64,000 nt of DNA from Plebeiibacterium marinum (GTDB taxonomy: Bacteria > Bacteroidota > Bacteroidia > Bacteroidales > Marinilabiliaceae): the NCBI RefSeq assembly GCF_026013615.1, contig NZ_JAPDPI010000015.1, positions 47,638 to 111,637 on the forward strand, given 5' to 3'. The translations under genes and the position numbers were made by a program. The notes beneath the pieces are model-generated. The model saw nothing but the letters and a program-made list of their open reading frames with translations. It did no database searches and had not been told where the DNA came from. Shown here one piece after another: positions 44,134 through 52,627 of the stretch; the first letter of the stretch is position 1; each line of letters starts with the position of its first letter.

Positions 44134-45453
44134 TTATATATCTCTGTTGATATCAAATTCTTCCAGGTAATCTCCAACTTTTTTCACAAAGTTGCCTCCC
44201 AGGGCACCATCCACAATCCTATGATCATATGAAATCGATAAAAACATTTTATGCCTGATTCCAATAACATCTCCCGTTGGGGTTTCTATCACTGCAGGTT
44301 TCTTTTGGATTGCACCTGTTGCTAAAATAGCTACCTGTGGCTGATTAATAATAGGGGTTCCAATTATATTCTGGAACGATCCAAAATTGGTAATTGTAAA
44401 TGTTCCTCCCTGAATATCATCTGGTGACAGTTTGTTTTCTCGTGCCTGTTTTGCTAATTTATTCACTTCAGCAGCCAAGCCAGTCAGGTTTTTATGATCA
44501 GCATTCTTAATAACCGGAACTATCAGATTGCCAGAAGGTAAAGCAACTGCCATACCCACATTGATATTTTTTCGATAAATAATTTTATCTCCATCCACCG
44601 AAGCATTAATGCCTGGAAAATCTTTTAGAGCCTTGGCTACCGCCTCAAAAAATATTGGAGTAAACGTGATCTTCTCCCCATATTTTTTTTGAAATTCCTC
44701 CTTATTGTTATTTCTCCAGATAACAATATTGGTCATATCTACCTCAACTACAGCTGTTACATGCGGCGAAACCTGCTTTGACATTACCATATGGTCGGCA
44801 ATCAATTTACGCATACGGTCCATTTCAACAATATCATCACCTCCATTAACCGACACCGGAGGTCTTTGCACCTCTTTTCTTTTAACAGCTGGTTTAGTAA
44901 CGCTTGGTTGTGATGGTTTTACAACAACCTCTTCATCTGAAACTTGAGAAACATTACGTTTTTCAATATAACTTAAAATATCATTTTTAGTAACTCTATT
45001 ATCTTTACCCGATCCCGATATTTTATCTAGTTCAGCAACAGTTACGCCTTCTTCTTTAGCAATGCTTTTAACCAAAGGAGAATAAAACCGCCCGGATGCC
45101 CCAAATTCCTGACTTACCAGAGAGGTATCTTCTTGCGTAATTTCGGTTACCGATTGCTCAATTTCAGCAGAAACCTTTTCTGCAACACCGTCTTGTTCTG
45201 ATTCTTCAGCACCTTCTAAGGATATAATAGCAACAGGTTTGCCCACTGCAACCAGAGAATCTGTATCGTATAAAATTTCCTTTACAACACCGGCCACAGG
45301 CGATGGTATTTCTGAATCAACCTTATCTGTTGCTATTTCCAAAAGAACATCATCTTCTTCTATCTTATCTCCAACAGACACAAACCATTTTGTAATTGTT
45401 GCTTCTTCAACGCTTTCGCCCATCTTAGGCATAAGTATTTCAAATGTTGACAT
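44134..45453 (-). CDS. Dihydrolipoamide acyltransferase E2
   Basis: The 439-residue protein has an N-terminal lipoyl domain (EIATDKVDSEIPSP, lipoyl Lys near 43), an E1/E3-binding domain (SPLVKSIAKEEGVTVAEL, about 127-165) and a catalytic domain with SISYDHRIVDGALGG (His/Asp pair near 415-420). Two proline/valine-rich linkers separate them. First gene of the E2-E1-flavodoxin operon. An E3 gene is not in the window. Confidence 0.93.
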   Translation of the reverse strand: MSTFEILMPKMGESVEEATITKWFVSVGDKIEEDDVLLEIATDKVDSEIPSPVAGVVKEILYDTDSLVAVGKPVAIISLEGAEESEQDGVAEKVSAEIEQSVTEITQEDTSLVSQEFGASGRFYSPLVKSIAKEEGVTVAELDKISGSGKDNRVTKNDILSYIEKRNVSQVSDEEVVVKPSQPSVTKPAVKRKEVQRPPVSVNGGDDIVEMDRMRKLIADHMVMSKQVSPHVTAVVEVDMTNIVIWRNNNKEEFQKKYGEKITFTPIFFEAVAKALKDFPGINASVDGDKIIYRKNINVGMAVALPSGNLIVPVIKNADHKNLTGLAAEVNKLAKQARENKLSPDDIQGGTFTITNFGSFQNIIGTPIINQPQVAILATGAIQKKPAVIETPTGDVIGIRHKMFLSISYDHRIVDGALGGNFVKKVGDYLEEFDINRDI

Positions 45454-45554
45454 ATGTATTGTTGTTTTATTAGAATGTTAACTATATTCGTTTCCGAATG
45501 TTAAACAACCATTATTTAAAATGGTTCTAGTTAAATGCAAAATATTAATACCCA

Positions 45555-47594
45555 ATGAAACACTTAAATTTTAAAAACATCCTTTATGTGCCACTGGCAG
45601 CTTTAATTGGATGTGCTACTCCTCCTACAGAAACAAAACAGATTCCCACATTATCTGTAGCACAATTAAATCAGGATGTTAAACCTGGCGAAAACTTTTA
45701 TGCATATGCAAATACGCACTGGATGAAAGCGAATCCCATTCCTGATGATAAAAGTCGTTACGGATCTTTCGATGAACTTGCTGAAAATAATAAAGAGCAG
45801 TTAAAGGTTATTTTCCAGGAAGCTTCAAAAAACAATACTCCCGGTAGCATTGCCAAAAAAATCGGAGATTTTTATAATTCGGGGATGGATACTATTGCCA
45901 TTGAAGAAGAGGGACTAAAAAACTTAATGCCTATATTAAATAAAATTGAGCAAATTGATACGAGTGATGACCTTGCTGCGGCAATTGGCTATCTGCACAC
46001 CTATCAACTTGCCCCTTTCTTTTACTATTTTGCTAGTGCCGACAAAATGAATAGCGATATGAACATCGCCAACATCTATCAAAATGGTTTAGGTTTACCC
46101 GACAGGGATTATTATTTGCAAACAGATGAGCAATCTGAAGAAATTAAAAAAGAGTATAAAAACTACATTGTTAAGCTTCTTTCATATGCAGGTGAAGATG
46201 AAGCTAATGCTGTAACCTATTCAAATAAGATTTATGATTTTGAATATAAGATGGCTGATATATTTTATACAAGACTTCAGAATCGTGATCCACATTTGAC
46301 TTATAATAAAATTGAAGGCAATGCATTATATTCAACATATGCAGACTTTAATTGGAGTAAGTATTTTGAAGGTTTACAACAGTCAATGCCTACTGAAATC
46401 AATATCTACCAAACATCTTACCTTAAAAACATGAGTAAGCTGATTGGTGAAACTAGTTTAGATGTTGTAAAAGAATATCTTAAACTTTATACATTAAGAT
46501 CAATGAGTGAGTATTTGGGATCTTCATTTGTTAATGCCGATTTTGATTTTTATGGCAAAGTTATCCAGGGAAAAAAATCAAAAGAACCCCGTTGGAAAAC
46601 AGTTCAGGGCGTTGTGAATAGCGGTTTAGGTGAAGCTATTGGTCAATTATATGTTGATAAGTATTTTCCCCCTAAAGCAAAAGTCAGAATGGATGCTTTG
46701 GTAGAAAATATACGCGGAGGTTTTGCAAAAAGACTAAAGCAATTGGATTGGATGAGCAACGAAACCAAGGTATTAGCACAGGATAAACTGGCAGCTATTT
46801 CTGTAAAAATTGGATATCCAAATCAATGGAGGGATTATACTTCGCTTGATATTGTTGCTGATTCTTATATACAAAACATATTAAACTCCGGAAGTTTTGA
46901 GTTTAATTACGAAATGAGCAAAATTGGTAAGCCGGTAGATAAAGAAGTGTGGCACATGAATCCGCAAACCGTCAACGCGTATTACAATCCTTCTGCAAAT
47001 GAAATTGTTTTCCCTGCGGCAATACTTCAGCCCCCATTCTTTTATATGGATGGTGATGATGCCGTAAATTACGGAGCTATTGGCGTTGTAATTGCCCATG
47101 AAATTACACATGGTTTCGACGATCAGGGGGCTAAATATGACAAAAAAGGTAATTTAAATACATGGTGGACAGAAGAAGATACTGAGAAATTCAATAGCAG
47201 AACTCAGAGATTAGTTGACCAGTTTAATAACTATGTTGTTATTGATACCATGCACGCCAACGGTGAGTTTACTCTTGGTGAAAACATTGCTGACCTGGGA
47301 GGTTTAAATATTTCATATACGGCATATTTAAATGCTATTAGCGGACAAGAACCTATTGCTGAAATTGGAGGTTTAACTGATAAACAAAGATTCTTTTTAG
47401 CATACAGTGCCATTTGGGCGCAGAATATTAGAGAAAAAGAGATTGTAAGAAGAACAAAAACAGATCCTCACTCACTTGGTAAGCTGAGAGTTAATGGACC
47501 ACTACCAAACATGCAGGAGTTTTACGATGCTTTTGGTATTGACGAGAACGCTGAAATTTATATCAAGCCTGATGAAAGAGCTTTGATTTGGTAA
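45555..47594 (+). CDS. M13 family (neprilysin-like) zinc metallopeptidase, lipoprotein
   Basis: The 679-residue protein begins with a lipoprotein signal (LAALIGC). VVIAHEITHGFDDQGAKYD supplies the HExxH zinc site near residue 515, and LGENIADLGGL the third ligand Glu and Asp. The C-terminus has no membrane helix. It should sit on the periplasmic or outer leaflet and degrade peptides. Single gene, divergent from E2 with 101 bp between, ended by a terminator. Confidence 0.93.
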   Translation: MKHLNFKNILYVPLAALIGCATPPTETKQIPTLSVAQLNQDVKPGENFYAYANTHWMKANPIPDDKSRYGSFDELAENNKEQLKVIFQEASKNNTPGSIAKKIGDFYNSGMDTIAIEEEGLKNLMPILNKIEQIDTSDDLAAAIGYLHTYQLAPFFYYFASADKMNSDMNIANIYQNGLGLPDRDYYLQTDEQSEEIKKEYKNYIVKLLSYAGEDEANAVTYSNKIYDFEYKMADIFYTRLQNRDPHLTYNKIEGNALYSTYADFNWSKYFEGLQQSMPTEINIYQTSYLKNMSKLIGETSLDVVKEYLKLYTLRSMSEYLGSSFVNADFDFYGKVIQGKKSKEPRWKTVQGVVNSGLGEAIGQLYVDKYFPPKAKVRMDALVENIRGGFAKRLKQLDWMSNETKVLAQDKLAAISVKIGYPNQWRDYTSLDIVADSYIQNILNSGSFEFNYEMSKIGKPVDKEVWHMNPQTVNAYYNPSANEIVFPAAILQPPFFYMDGDDAVNYGAIGVVIAHEITHGFDDQGAKYDKKGNLNTWWTEEDTEKFNSRTQRLVDQFNNYVVIDTMHANGEFTLGENIADLGGLNISYTAYLNAISGQEPIAEIGGLTDKQRFFLAYSAIWAQNIREKEIVRRTKTDPHSLGKLRVNGPLPNMQEFYDAFGIDENAEIYIKPDERALIW

Positions 47595-47615
47595 TAATTA
47601 ATAACAGATATTATG

Positions 47616-47652
47616 AAGCGGGATTTGTAATTTATTATAAGTCTCGCTTTTT
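47616..47652 (+). terminator. Terminator of the M13 peptidase gene
   Basis: AAGCGGGATTT (47616-47626) pairs with AAGTCTCGCTT, with a G-T pair, followed by a T run. Confidence 0.75.
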
Positions 47653-47731
47653 TTGTATTTCTATCACTTATCTGGATAAGACATCATCTACACATCTGAC
47701 ACATAAAAACCACCTGCTTTCCCATGCAAAA

Positions 47732-47762
47732 AAAGGTTGACTCAACTAATGAATCAACCTTT
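47732..47762 (-). terminator. Terminator of the SGNH lipoprotein gene
   Basis: AAAGGTTGA (47732-47740) pairs with TCAACCTTT (47754-47762). The A run at its left acts as a T run on the minus strand. Confidence 0.8.
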
Positions 47763-47789
47763 AAATTATGTAATCTGAATTAGTTACGC

Positions 47790-49166
47790 TTATTCTACAT
47801 CCGGAAACTCTACTGCACTATATTCATTTACAGCAGCCTCAGGAATATTACAATTGTATTTCTCATTAATGGCCTTAATAAACTCATTGGCAATAATGGC
47901 AGAACCTCTTCCTGTAGCATGAATCCCGTCAAGAGAAAATACACCTCCCGTAACAAAAGTTGATGTATATTCAATCCCATCAACTACAAACACCTCATTA
48001 CTTACCTTGTTCATCAATGCATTCAGATCAACAAAAGCAAGGTTGTAATCCTGACTATTTGCAATGGCTTTAATTGTGTTATTATAGGCAACAGTAGCCG
48101 TTGCTATACCTGCAATTTCTGTTTCATCCAAAACATAGTCTTCAGGGATAGCTACTTTTGATCCCCATCCTATTTCTGAATTTTTAATACTACTCAATGC
48201 CGGCAGCAACACCTTTTCTCCAGCTTTTATTTGACGTATTTTACCAGGATGGGCATATTCTTCATCTGCAATTACTAGTGCATTAAAACCAGATTTAAAT
48301 TCAATCTTTGGTAAGCCCATCATATCAGATGCCACGTTATATTGAGCATAAGCAGCATTTAATAAATCTGCAGTAGCCTTATCTATAAACAACGCATTAT
48401 AAGGAATAGTACTTATATATGGCAGATCATTAATATCGGGCACATTGGCAATTACCCCCTTTGTACCGTTTGAAAACAATGAAGCTGCTACTGTTTGCAT
48501 ATATTGACCAAATGCTTCCGGAGCAGTAATTTCATCCGCCTCACCCCCAGCCAATGCATAGGTTAAAACGTCGTTACCACCTATCCAAAGCGATACAAAT
48601 GTTGGATTTTGAGCAATAGCATCTGCAACCACAGATGTAGATGCAGCATCACTTGCAAAACGCCAAAAATATGGGTTCATAGTTCCATATCCGGGAGCCA
48701 ACAGATGCGATACTTTTGCTCCTGGAACACCCAGATTCTGAACTGGCCCATTGGCATCATACACCCTTTCTGTAAAAATTCCCATATCACCAACTGTTGG
48801 TACTGGAGTCAGGGATGAGCCTGAACCCTGCAATTCATAATATCCGTTCATTACACCTGGTGCAATTTCTGTTGATCCAACACTTTTTTCGGATTCAACT
48901 AAAGGCTGAATAAAGCCAGTACTCCCAACTTGTTCCAATTGTTTTGCAAGAATATAGCTAAAACCATTTTCCTGCCCCTTTTTACCCAAGGCTCCATCTG
49001 TATATCCTGCAGTATAAGAGTCGCCTAATGCCACAAAGGTTGTAAAATCTGCCTCCCCGTTCGAAGGCTTAAAATCGTTATACTGCACTTCGCACTGAGT
49101 AAATAACAACGTACAAAGTGAAATTCCTATATATTTTATCTTTTGCATATTTCTGATATTATTCAA
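47790..49166 (-). CDS. SGNH/GDSL-type hydrolase lipoprotein
   Basis: The 458-residue protein has a lipoprotein signal (LCTLLFTQC) and the four SGNH blocks: VALGDSYTAGY (Ser near 49), a Gly region, WIGGNDVL, and DGIHATGRGSAI with the catalytic Asp/His. It follows the OmpP1-like porin gene with no gap. Such pairs (FadL-type porin plus exported lipase/esterase) suggest uptake of acyl substrates. Confidence 0.88.
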   Translation of the reverse strand: MNNIRNMQKIKYIGISLCTLLFTQCEVQYNDFKPSNGEADFTTFVALGDSYTAGYTDGALGKKGQENGFSYILAKQLEQVGSTGFIQPLVESEKSVGSTEIAPGVMNGYYELQGSGSSLTPVPTVGDMGIFTERVYDANGPVQNLGVPGAKVSHLLAPGYGTMNPYFWRFASDAASTSVVADAIAQNPTFVSLWIGGNDVLTYALAGGEADEITAPEAFGQYMQTVAASLFSNGTKGVIANVPDINDLPYISTIPYNALFIDKATADLLNAAYAQYNVASDMMGLPKIEFKSGFNALVIADEEYAHPGKIRQIKAGEKVLLPALSSIKNSEIGWGSKVAIPEDYVLDETEIAGIATATVAYNNTIKAIANSQDYNLAFVDLNALMNKVSNEVFVVDGIEYTSTFVTGGVFSLDGIHATGRGSAIIANEFIKAINEKYNCNIPEAAVNEYSAVEFPDVE

Positions 49167-50387
49167 TTAAAAAGAATAGGTTAAACCAATACCCGGTATA
49201 ATTGCTCTACTGTTATAGGTCCCTTTAAAACCTGCCGGTTTATATTGGGAAGTTCTTTCGATACCAAGTATGTATAGAAATGATGCATCTACCGTTAGTT
49301 TATCATTTACAGCTATAGAACCTCCAAAAGATAAACCTACCTTGTTCATTCCGGGAGTTTCCGGATTTAGATAATCATCCGAAATCGGTGTTTCATCATA
49401 GTAGGCTCCTGCCCTGATTGTTATTATGTTATTTAAAATATACTCGGCTCCCAAACGGTAAATTAATGTGTTGTCATAATTTCTTGGATTATTCGAGTCT
49501 GCAACCAGTTCCGACTCAAAATCAAAGTTTAACTCTTCATATGCATTCCAAAATACATATTGAAAATCTGCTGCCAGGGTAAGTTTTTTATTTAGTTTAT
49601 ATCCCATACCCAAAGTTAAATTGGCAGGCAAAGGTAGCTCTGCATCAAATTTAGTTGACCGGGGGAAAGCATAATCATATAATGATTCTGGTCCCGTAAA
49701 TGTTACATCTCCCCCTTCCAGTTTTACTTTAACCTTTGATCGGTAGTTTAAGCCTACAGAAAAAGCTTCGCTCGCCTGGTAATAAATTCCGGTATTAAAA
49801 CCGAAAGAAGTTTTATTTCCTTTAAGGTTTACAGAAGCACTTTCTTCGGCACTGCCAACGGGTAAAGCCCGGTTTAAATCAACAGCGCCATATACTACCA
49901 TGGCTCCAATACCAAAACCAAGTTTATCATTTATTTTATAAGATAAAGTTGGTTGAGCAACAATGGCCTGTAAAGAAATATCCTGAATTAGATAGCGACC
50001 ATCCCATTCCTTATCCCAAGCCAAAGAGTTTCCATAGGGTGTGGTAATACCAAGACTTAATACAAACTTATCTGAAAGTTTACGCGCTCCATAAAAATAA
50101 AAGGGAGTACCTGTTGGACTATCTGTTTCGGCCTGATAATTAGAATCATATTTTGAATAAGTAACCTTTGAAAACACTAATGTCCCTCCAAAAGAAAAAT
50201 CATATTTTTTTTGCATCAATGCTAATGCTCCTGGATTAAAATGTACCGATGATGATCCTAACATTAATCCTGCACCCGTATGTCCCATTGATACATTTTT
50301 TTGACTCTGGGTGTTAACCTGATATCCTTCAGCTTTGCCTGTATATGATAATGCCGCCAAAGAAATTGCGAAAATGAGTTTTTTCAT
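49167..50387 (-). CDS. OmpP1/FadL-family outer-membrane transporter
   Basis: The start at 50387 (MKKLIFAISLAAL) gives a clear signal peptide and 406 residues. After it comes the FadL-type plug: NVSMGHTGAGLMLGSSSVHFNPGALAL (positions ~20-45), then repeated amphipathic strands ending with an aromatic C-terminus (GIGLTYSF) typical of outer-membrane barrels. FadL proteins import fatty acids and other hydrophobic compounds. First gene of the pair with the SGNH lipoprotein. Confidence 0.9.
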   Translation of the reverse strand: MKKLIFAISLAALSYTGKAEGYQVNTQSQKNVSMGHTGAGLMLGSSSVHFNPGALALMQKKYDFSFGGTLVFSKVTYSKYDSNYQAETDSPTGTPFYFYGARKLSDKFVLSLGITTPYGNSLAWDKEWDGRYLIQDISLQAIVAQPTLSYKINDKLGFGIGAMVVYGAVDLNRALPVGSAEESASVNLKGNKTSFGFNTGIYYQASEAFSVGLNYRSKVKVKLEGGDVTFTGPESLYDYAFPRSTKFDAELPLPANLTLGMGYKLNKKLTLAADFQYVFWNAYEELNFDFESELVADSNNPRNYDNTLIYRLGAEYILNNIITIRAGAYYDETPISDDYLNPETPGMNKVGLSFGGSIAVNDKLTVDASFLYILGIERTSQYKPAGFKGTYNSRAIIPGIGLTYSF

Positions 50388-50740
50388 TCTTGTTGAATTA
50401 TGGTAAAATTTTCTCAAAACAGGCGCAACCTACAAACAATATTCTTTTTTATACCAATACAAAGTACAAATTTATGCAGAAGTTCAAATAATTTAGGATT
50501 TAGAATTAAATAGTCGTAGTGTCAACATCCGTCCAAAACGCGAATACTAAGCATATTCAACACTTTTGAGTGTTTTACAAATATTTTACGTTCGAATATA
50601 TTGCATATATAATTTAAACAGTCGACTGTTCAAATGACAATCCAGCCTAATCCGATCGTACCCCCTAAAAAGTAAATTGAAAGCCATAACATAATCGTTA
50701 AAACAATAAGCTATCACTATTGGGAGCAGTATAAAAAAAA
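50388..50740. other. Intergenic region upstream of the porin, with palindromes
   Basis: About 350 bases without a gene. AACACT-TTTG-AGTGTT (50559-50574) and the perfect palindrome AACAGTCGACTGTT (50617-50630) lie here, roughly 170-240 bp upstream of the porin start. The second is of a kind seen as TetR-family operators; the regulator is unknown. Confidence 0.5.
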
Positions 50741-50769
50741 GGCTGCCTTTAATATTTTAAAGACAGCCT
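50741..50769 (-). terminator. Terminator of the membrane protein gene at 50795
   Basis: GGCTGCCTTTAA pairs with TTAAAGACAGCC (one mismatch), with an A run at its left, giving a T run on the minus strand. Confidence 0.8.
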
Positions 50770-50794
50770 CTTTTGTATTTTTTGATACAGCTTA

Positions 50795-51310
50795 TTAAAT
50801 ACGCTTCATCATATGCTCCACTTCTTTTATTTGGGCAGTCAACATTTTTCGCGTATCCAGTTTTTTGCATTCCATAACGTAAATCTTTGCCAACTTTTTA
50901 TTGCGACGGTTCAAAGCAATTCCGGCCAGATTTAGTTTTGCCACAGCCTGGTCTGTTTTCATCCTAAGCCCATTCTTCAACGACATCTTTAAGAGCTTAT
51001 CTGCTTTTGAAATTTCATGTTTCTGTGTAGCAACCAAACCTGAAAGAAAATAGAAATAACCTTCCTGACTTTTAATCATAACTGCAGGATTTTTAACTGA
51101 ACTTAAAATCTTGTCTGCCGCTAAAAACTTATTTTTTCTCACAAAAAACAATGCAAGTAAATTTCTTGGGTTTTTAAAATAAAACAGCACAAATATCCCG
51201 GAAATCAAAATGGCAAGAATACCATATGATATTTCCCCTTCAATAAACAAAAACACAGAACCAACCAAAAGAAAGCCTGCTATAATTAACTTTAAAAACT
51301 TTATTACCAT
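50795..51310 (-). CDS. Small membrane protein with a TPR-like tail
   Basis: The 171-residue protein has two membrane helices (about 5-22 and 28-45), then a basic soluble region of helices that looks like two to three TPR units (LVATQKHEISKADKLLKMSL, then LNLAGIALNRRNKKLAKIYV). No family is recognised. Single gene. Confidence 0.65.
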   Translation of the reverse strand: MVIKFLKLIIAGFLLVGSVFLFIEGEISYGILAILISGIFVLFYFKNPRNLLALFFVRKNKFLAADKILSSVKNPAVMIKSQEGYFYFLSGLVATQKHEISKADKLLKMSLKNGLRMKTDQAVAKLNLAGIALNRRNKKLAKIYVMECKKLDTRKMLTAQIKEVEHMMKRI

Positions 51311-51462
51311 ACTTTGAGTTCTTTAATTTCCGGTTGCAAAACAAAGGATTTTTATCAATAAAACAATAAGTTCTTGATAAAAATGCACCAATACGCAGAA
51401 AACAAGAAATATTTTAAGATGATGCACTGATGCATTTTTTACTTAGTTTTGCAAAAAAAATT

Positions 51463-51702
51463 ATGGAAGGATTATCTATCAATAAAGAATCATCAAAAGA
51501 TGATATAATTAAGGAACTAATGGTATTATTTATACCCTATGCAAAGGAGTTGATAAATTCAGGGGCAGATTTTAGTTACATGAATATGTTTGCTGATAAT
51601 TTTCGTGAGCAACTGCAAAATATTACCAATTTTAATGAGCATGAGATATTTGAAATACTCAATGAAGCCTGTGATGCTAGTTGGAAATCGCAAATAATAT
51701 AA
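51463..51702 (+). CDS. Small hypothetical protein
   Basis: The ATG at 51463 (MEGLSINKES) gives 79 residues; an in-frame ATG 33 bases upstream adds a hydrophobic leader and is less likely. Acidic, helical, not recognised. A hairpin terminator starts just after its stop, supporting transcription. Confidence 0.5.
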   Translation: MEGLSINKESSKDDIIKELMVLFIPYAKELINSGADFSYMNMFADNFREQLQNITNFNEHEIFEILNEACDASWKSQII

Positions 51703-51707
51703 AAAAA

Positions 51708-51735
51708 GCCATTGTTATTAAGAAAAACAATGGCC
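51708..51735. terminator. Bidirectional terminator between convergent genes
   Basis: GCCATTGTT (51708-51716) pairs with AACAATGGC (51727-51735) between an A run and a T-rich flank. It lies between the convergent genes at 51463 and 51780. Confidence 0.8.
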
Positions 51736-51779
51736 TTTATAGATGTAGAAAAGTTGTTAACGATATAACTAATTATTTA

Positions 51780-52268
51780 TCAATTGGATTTTCTTTTTTT
51801 CTCCTGATCTGCCTGATATTTCAAATCATCCATCTTATTTAACCGTTTTAATATATCATCAAGTACATTTTCAGTAACTCCTACAATATCAAGTTTTTCA
51901 TATACTTCTTCATGTAAAAACAGGGCCATAATGACCTCTTTAATATGGCGAGTCCACATATAATAATCATCAGGAACAAGTTGGTTTAGCATAAATTTTC
52001 CTGATAAAAACAGATTATCACTACACAAAAACATCAATCCCTTGCGAATATCTTTATACAACTGCTGAATATGCATCCTTTCCTTTTCAAACTTCTGAAT
52101 TAAGGGATTTTCGTTGATATTTAAGTCATTATAACTATCCGAAATTGATTTTAAATTTCGGTTTAGTTGTGCATTTTGAGGTAACTCTCGTCTTTTAGGG
52201 TTATGCAAGGCATTCATCTTTAAACTTTTTCTTTTGTTTTCTAGACTTTTGGTAATTAATTCTGGCAT
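51780..52268 (-). CDS. Hypothetical cytoplasmic protein
   Basis: The 162-residue protein has a basic N-terminus with low-complexity Asn/Lys and a helical remainder (KERMHIQQLYKDIRKGLMFL, YMWTRHIKEVIMALFLHEEVY). It ends in a Lys/Arg-rich tail. No family is recognised. Single gene convergent with the small gene at 51463. Confidence 0.55.
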   Translation of the reverse strand: MPELITKSLENKRKSLKMNALHNPKRRELPQNAQLNRNLKSISDSYNDLNINENPLIQKFEKERMHIQQLYKDIRKGLMFLCSDNLFLSGKFMLNQLVPDDYYMWTRHIKEVIMALFLHEEVYEKLDIVGVTENVLDDILKRLNKMDDLKYQADQEKKRKSN

Positions 52269-52627
52269 AAGATTTCTTTTTTGTGGTTAAAATTAATTGG
52301 TTATTTATTCATTTATGTTACATATTTAGTCGTTTTTAATAAACACCATGTAAATACAAGTGTTTATTTGTTAATTATACTATTTGTTATAAATCAGGTT
52401 TTTATATAAATGATTTAGATTATTCAAAAACAAATAAATGACTTCATGTTAATATCAATTTGTTCATTTTTTGAATAACCATACTGAAATTATACATTTT
52501 TTAACAAAGCTCAAAAGATTTAAGTATATTTTTTACCAAAAAAAAGGATAGTGTGCAAATTTCGACATTTCACTATCCTTTTTCGATAAAATTTTAACTA
52601 AAAAAGGCAAGACAACAATTCTTCAAC
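52269..52627. other. AT-rich intergenic region
   Basis: About 360 bases upstream of the gene at 52268 and downstream of the tricorn-like gene. Apart from the terminator at 52543 I see no gene or repeat. Confidence 0.6.
52543..52581 (-). terminator. Terminator of the tricorn-like protease gene
   Basis: AAAGGATAGTG (52543-52553) pairs perfectly with CACTATCCTTT (52571-52581); the A run to the left gives a T run on the minus strand. Confidence 0.85.
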
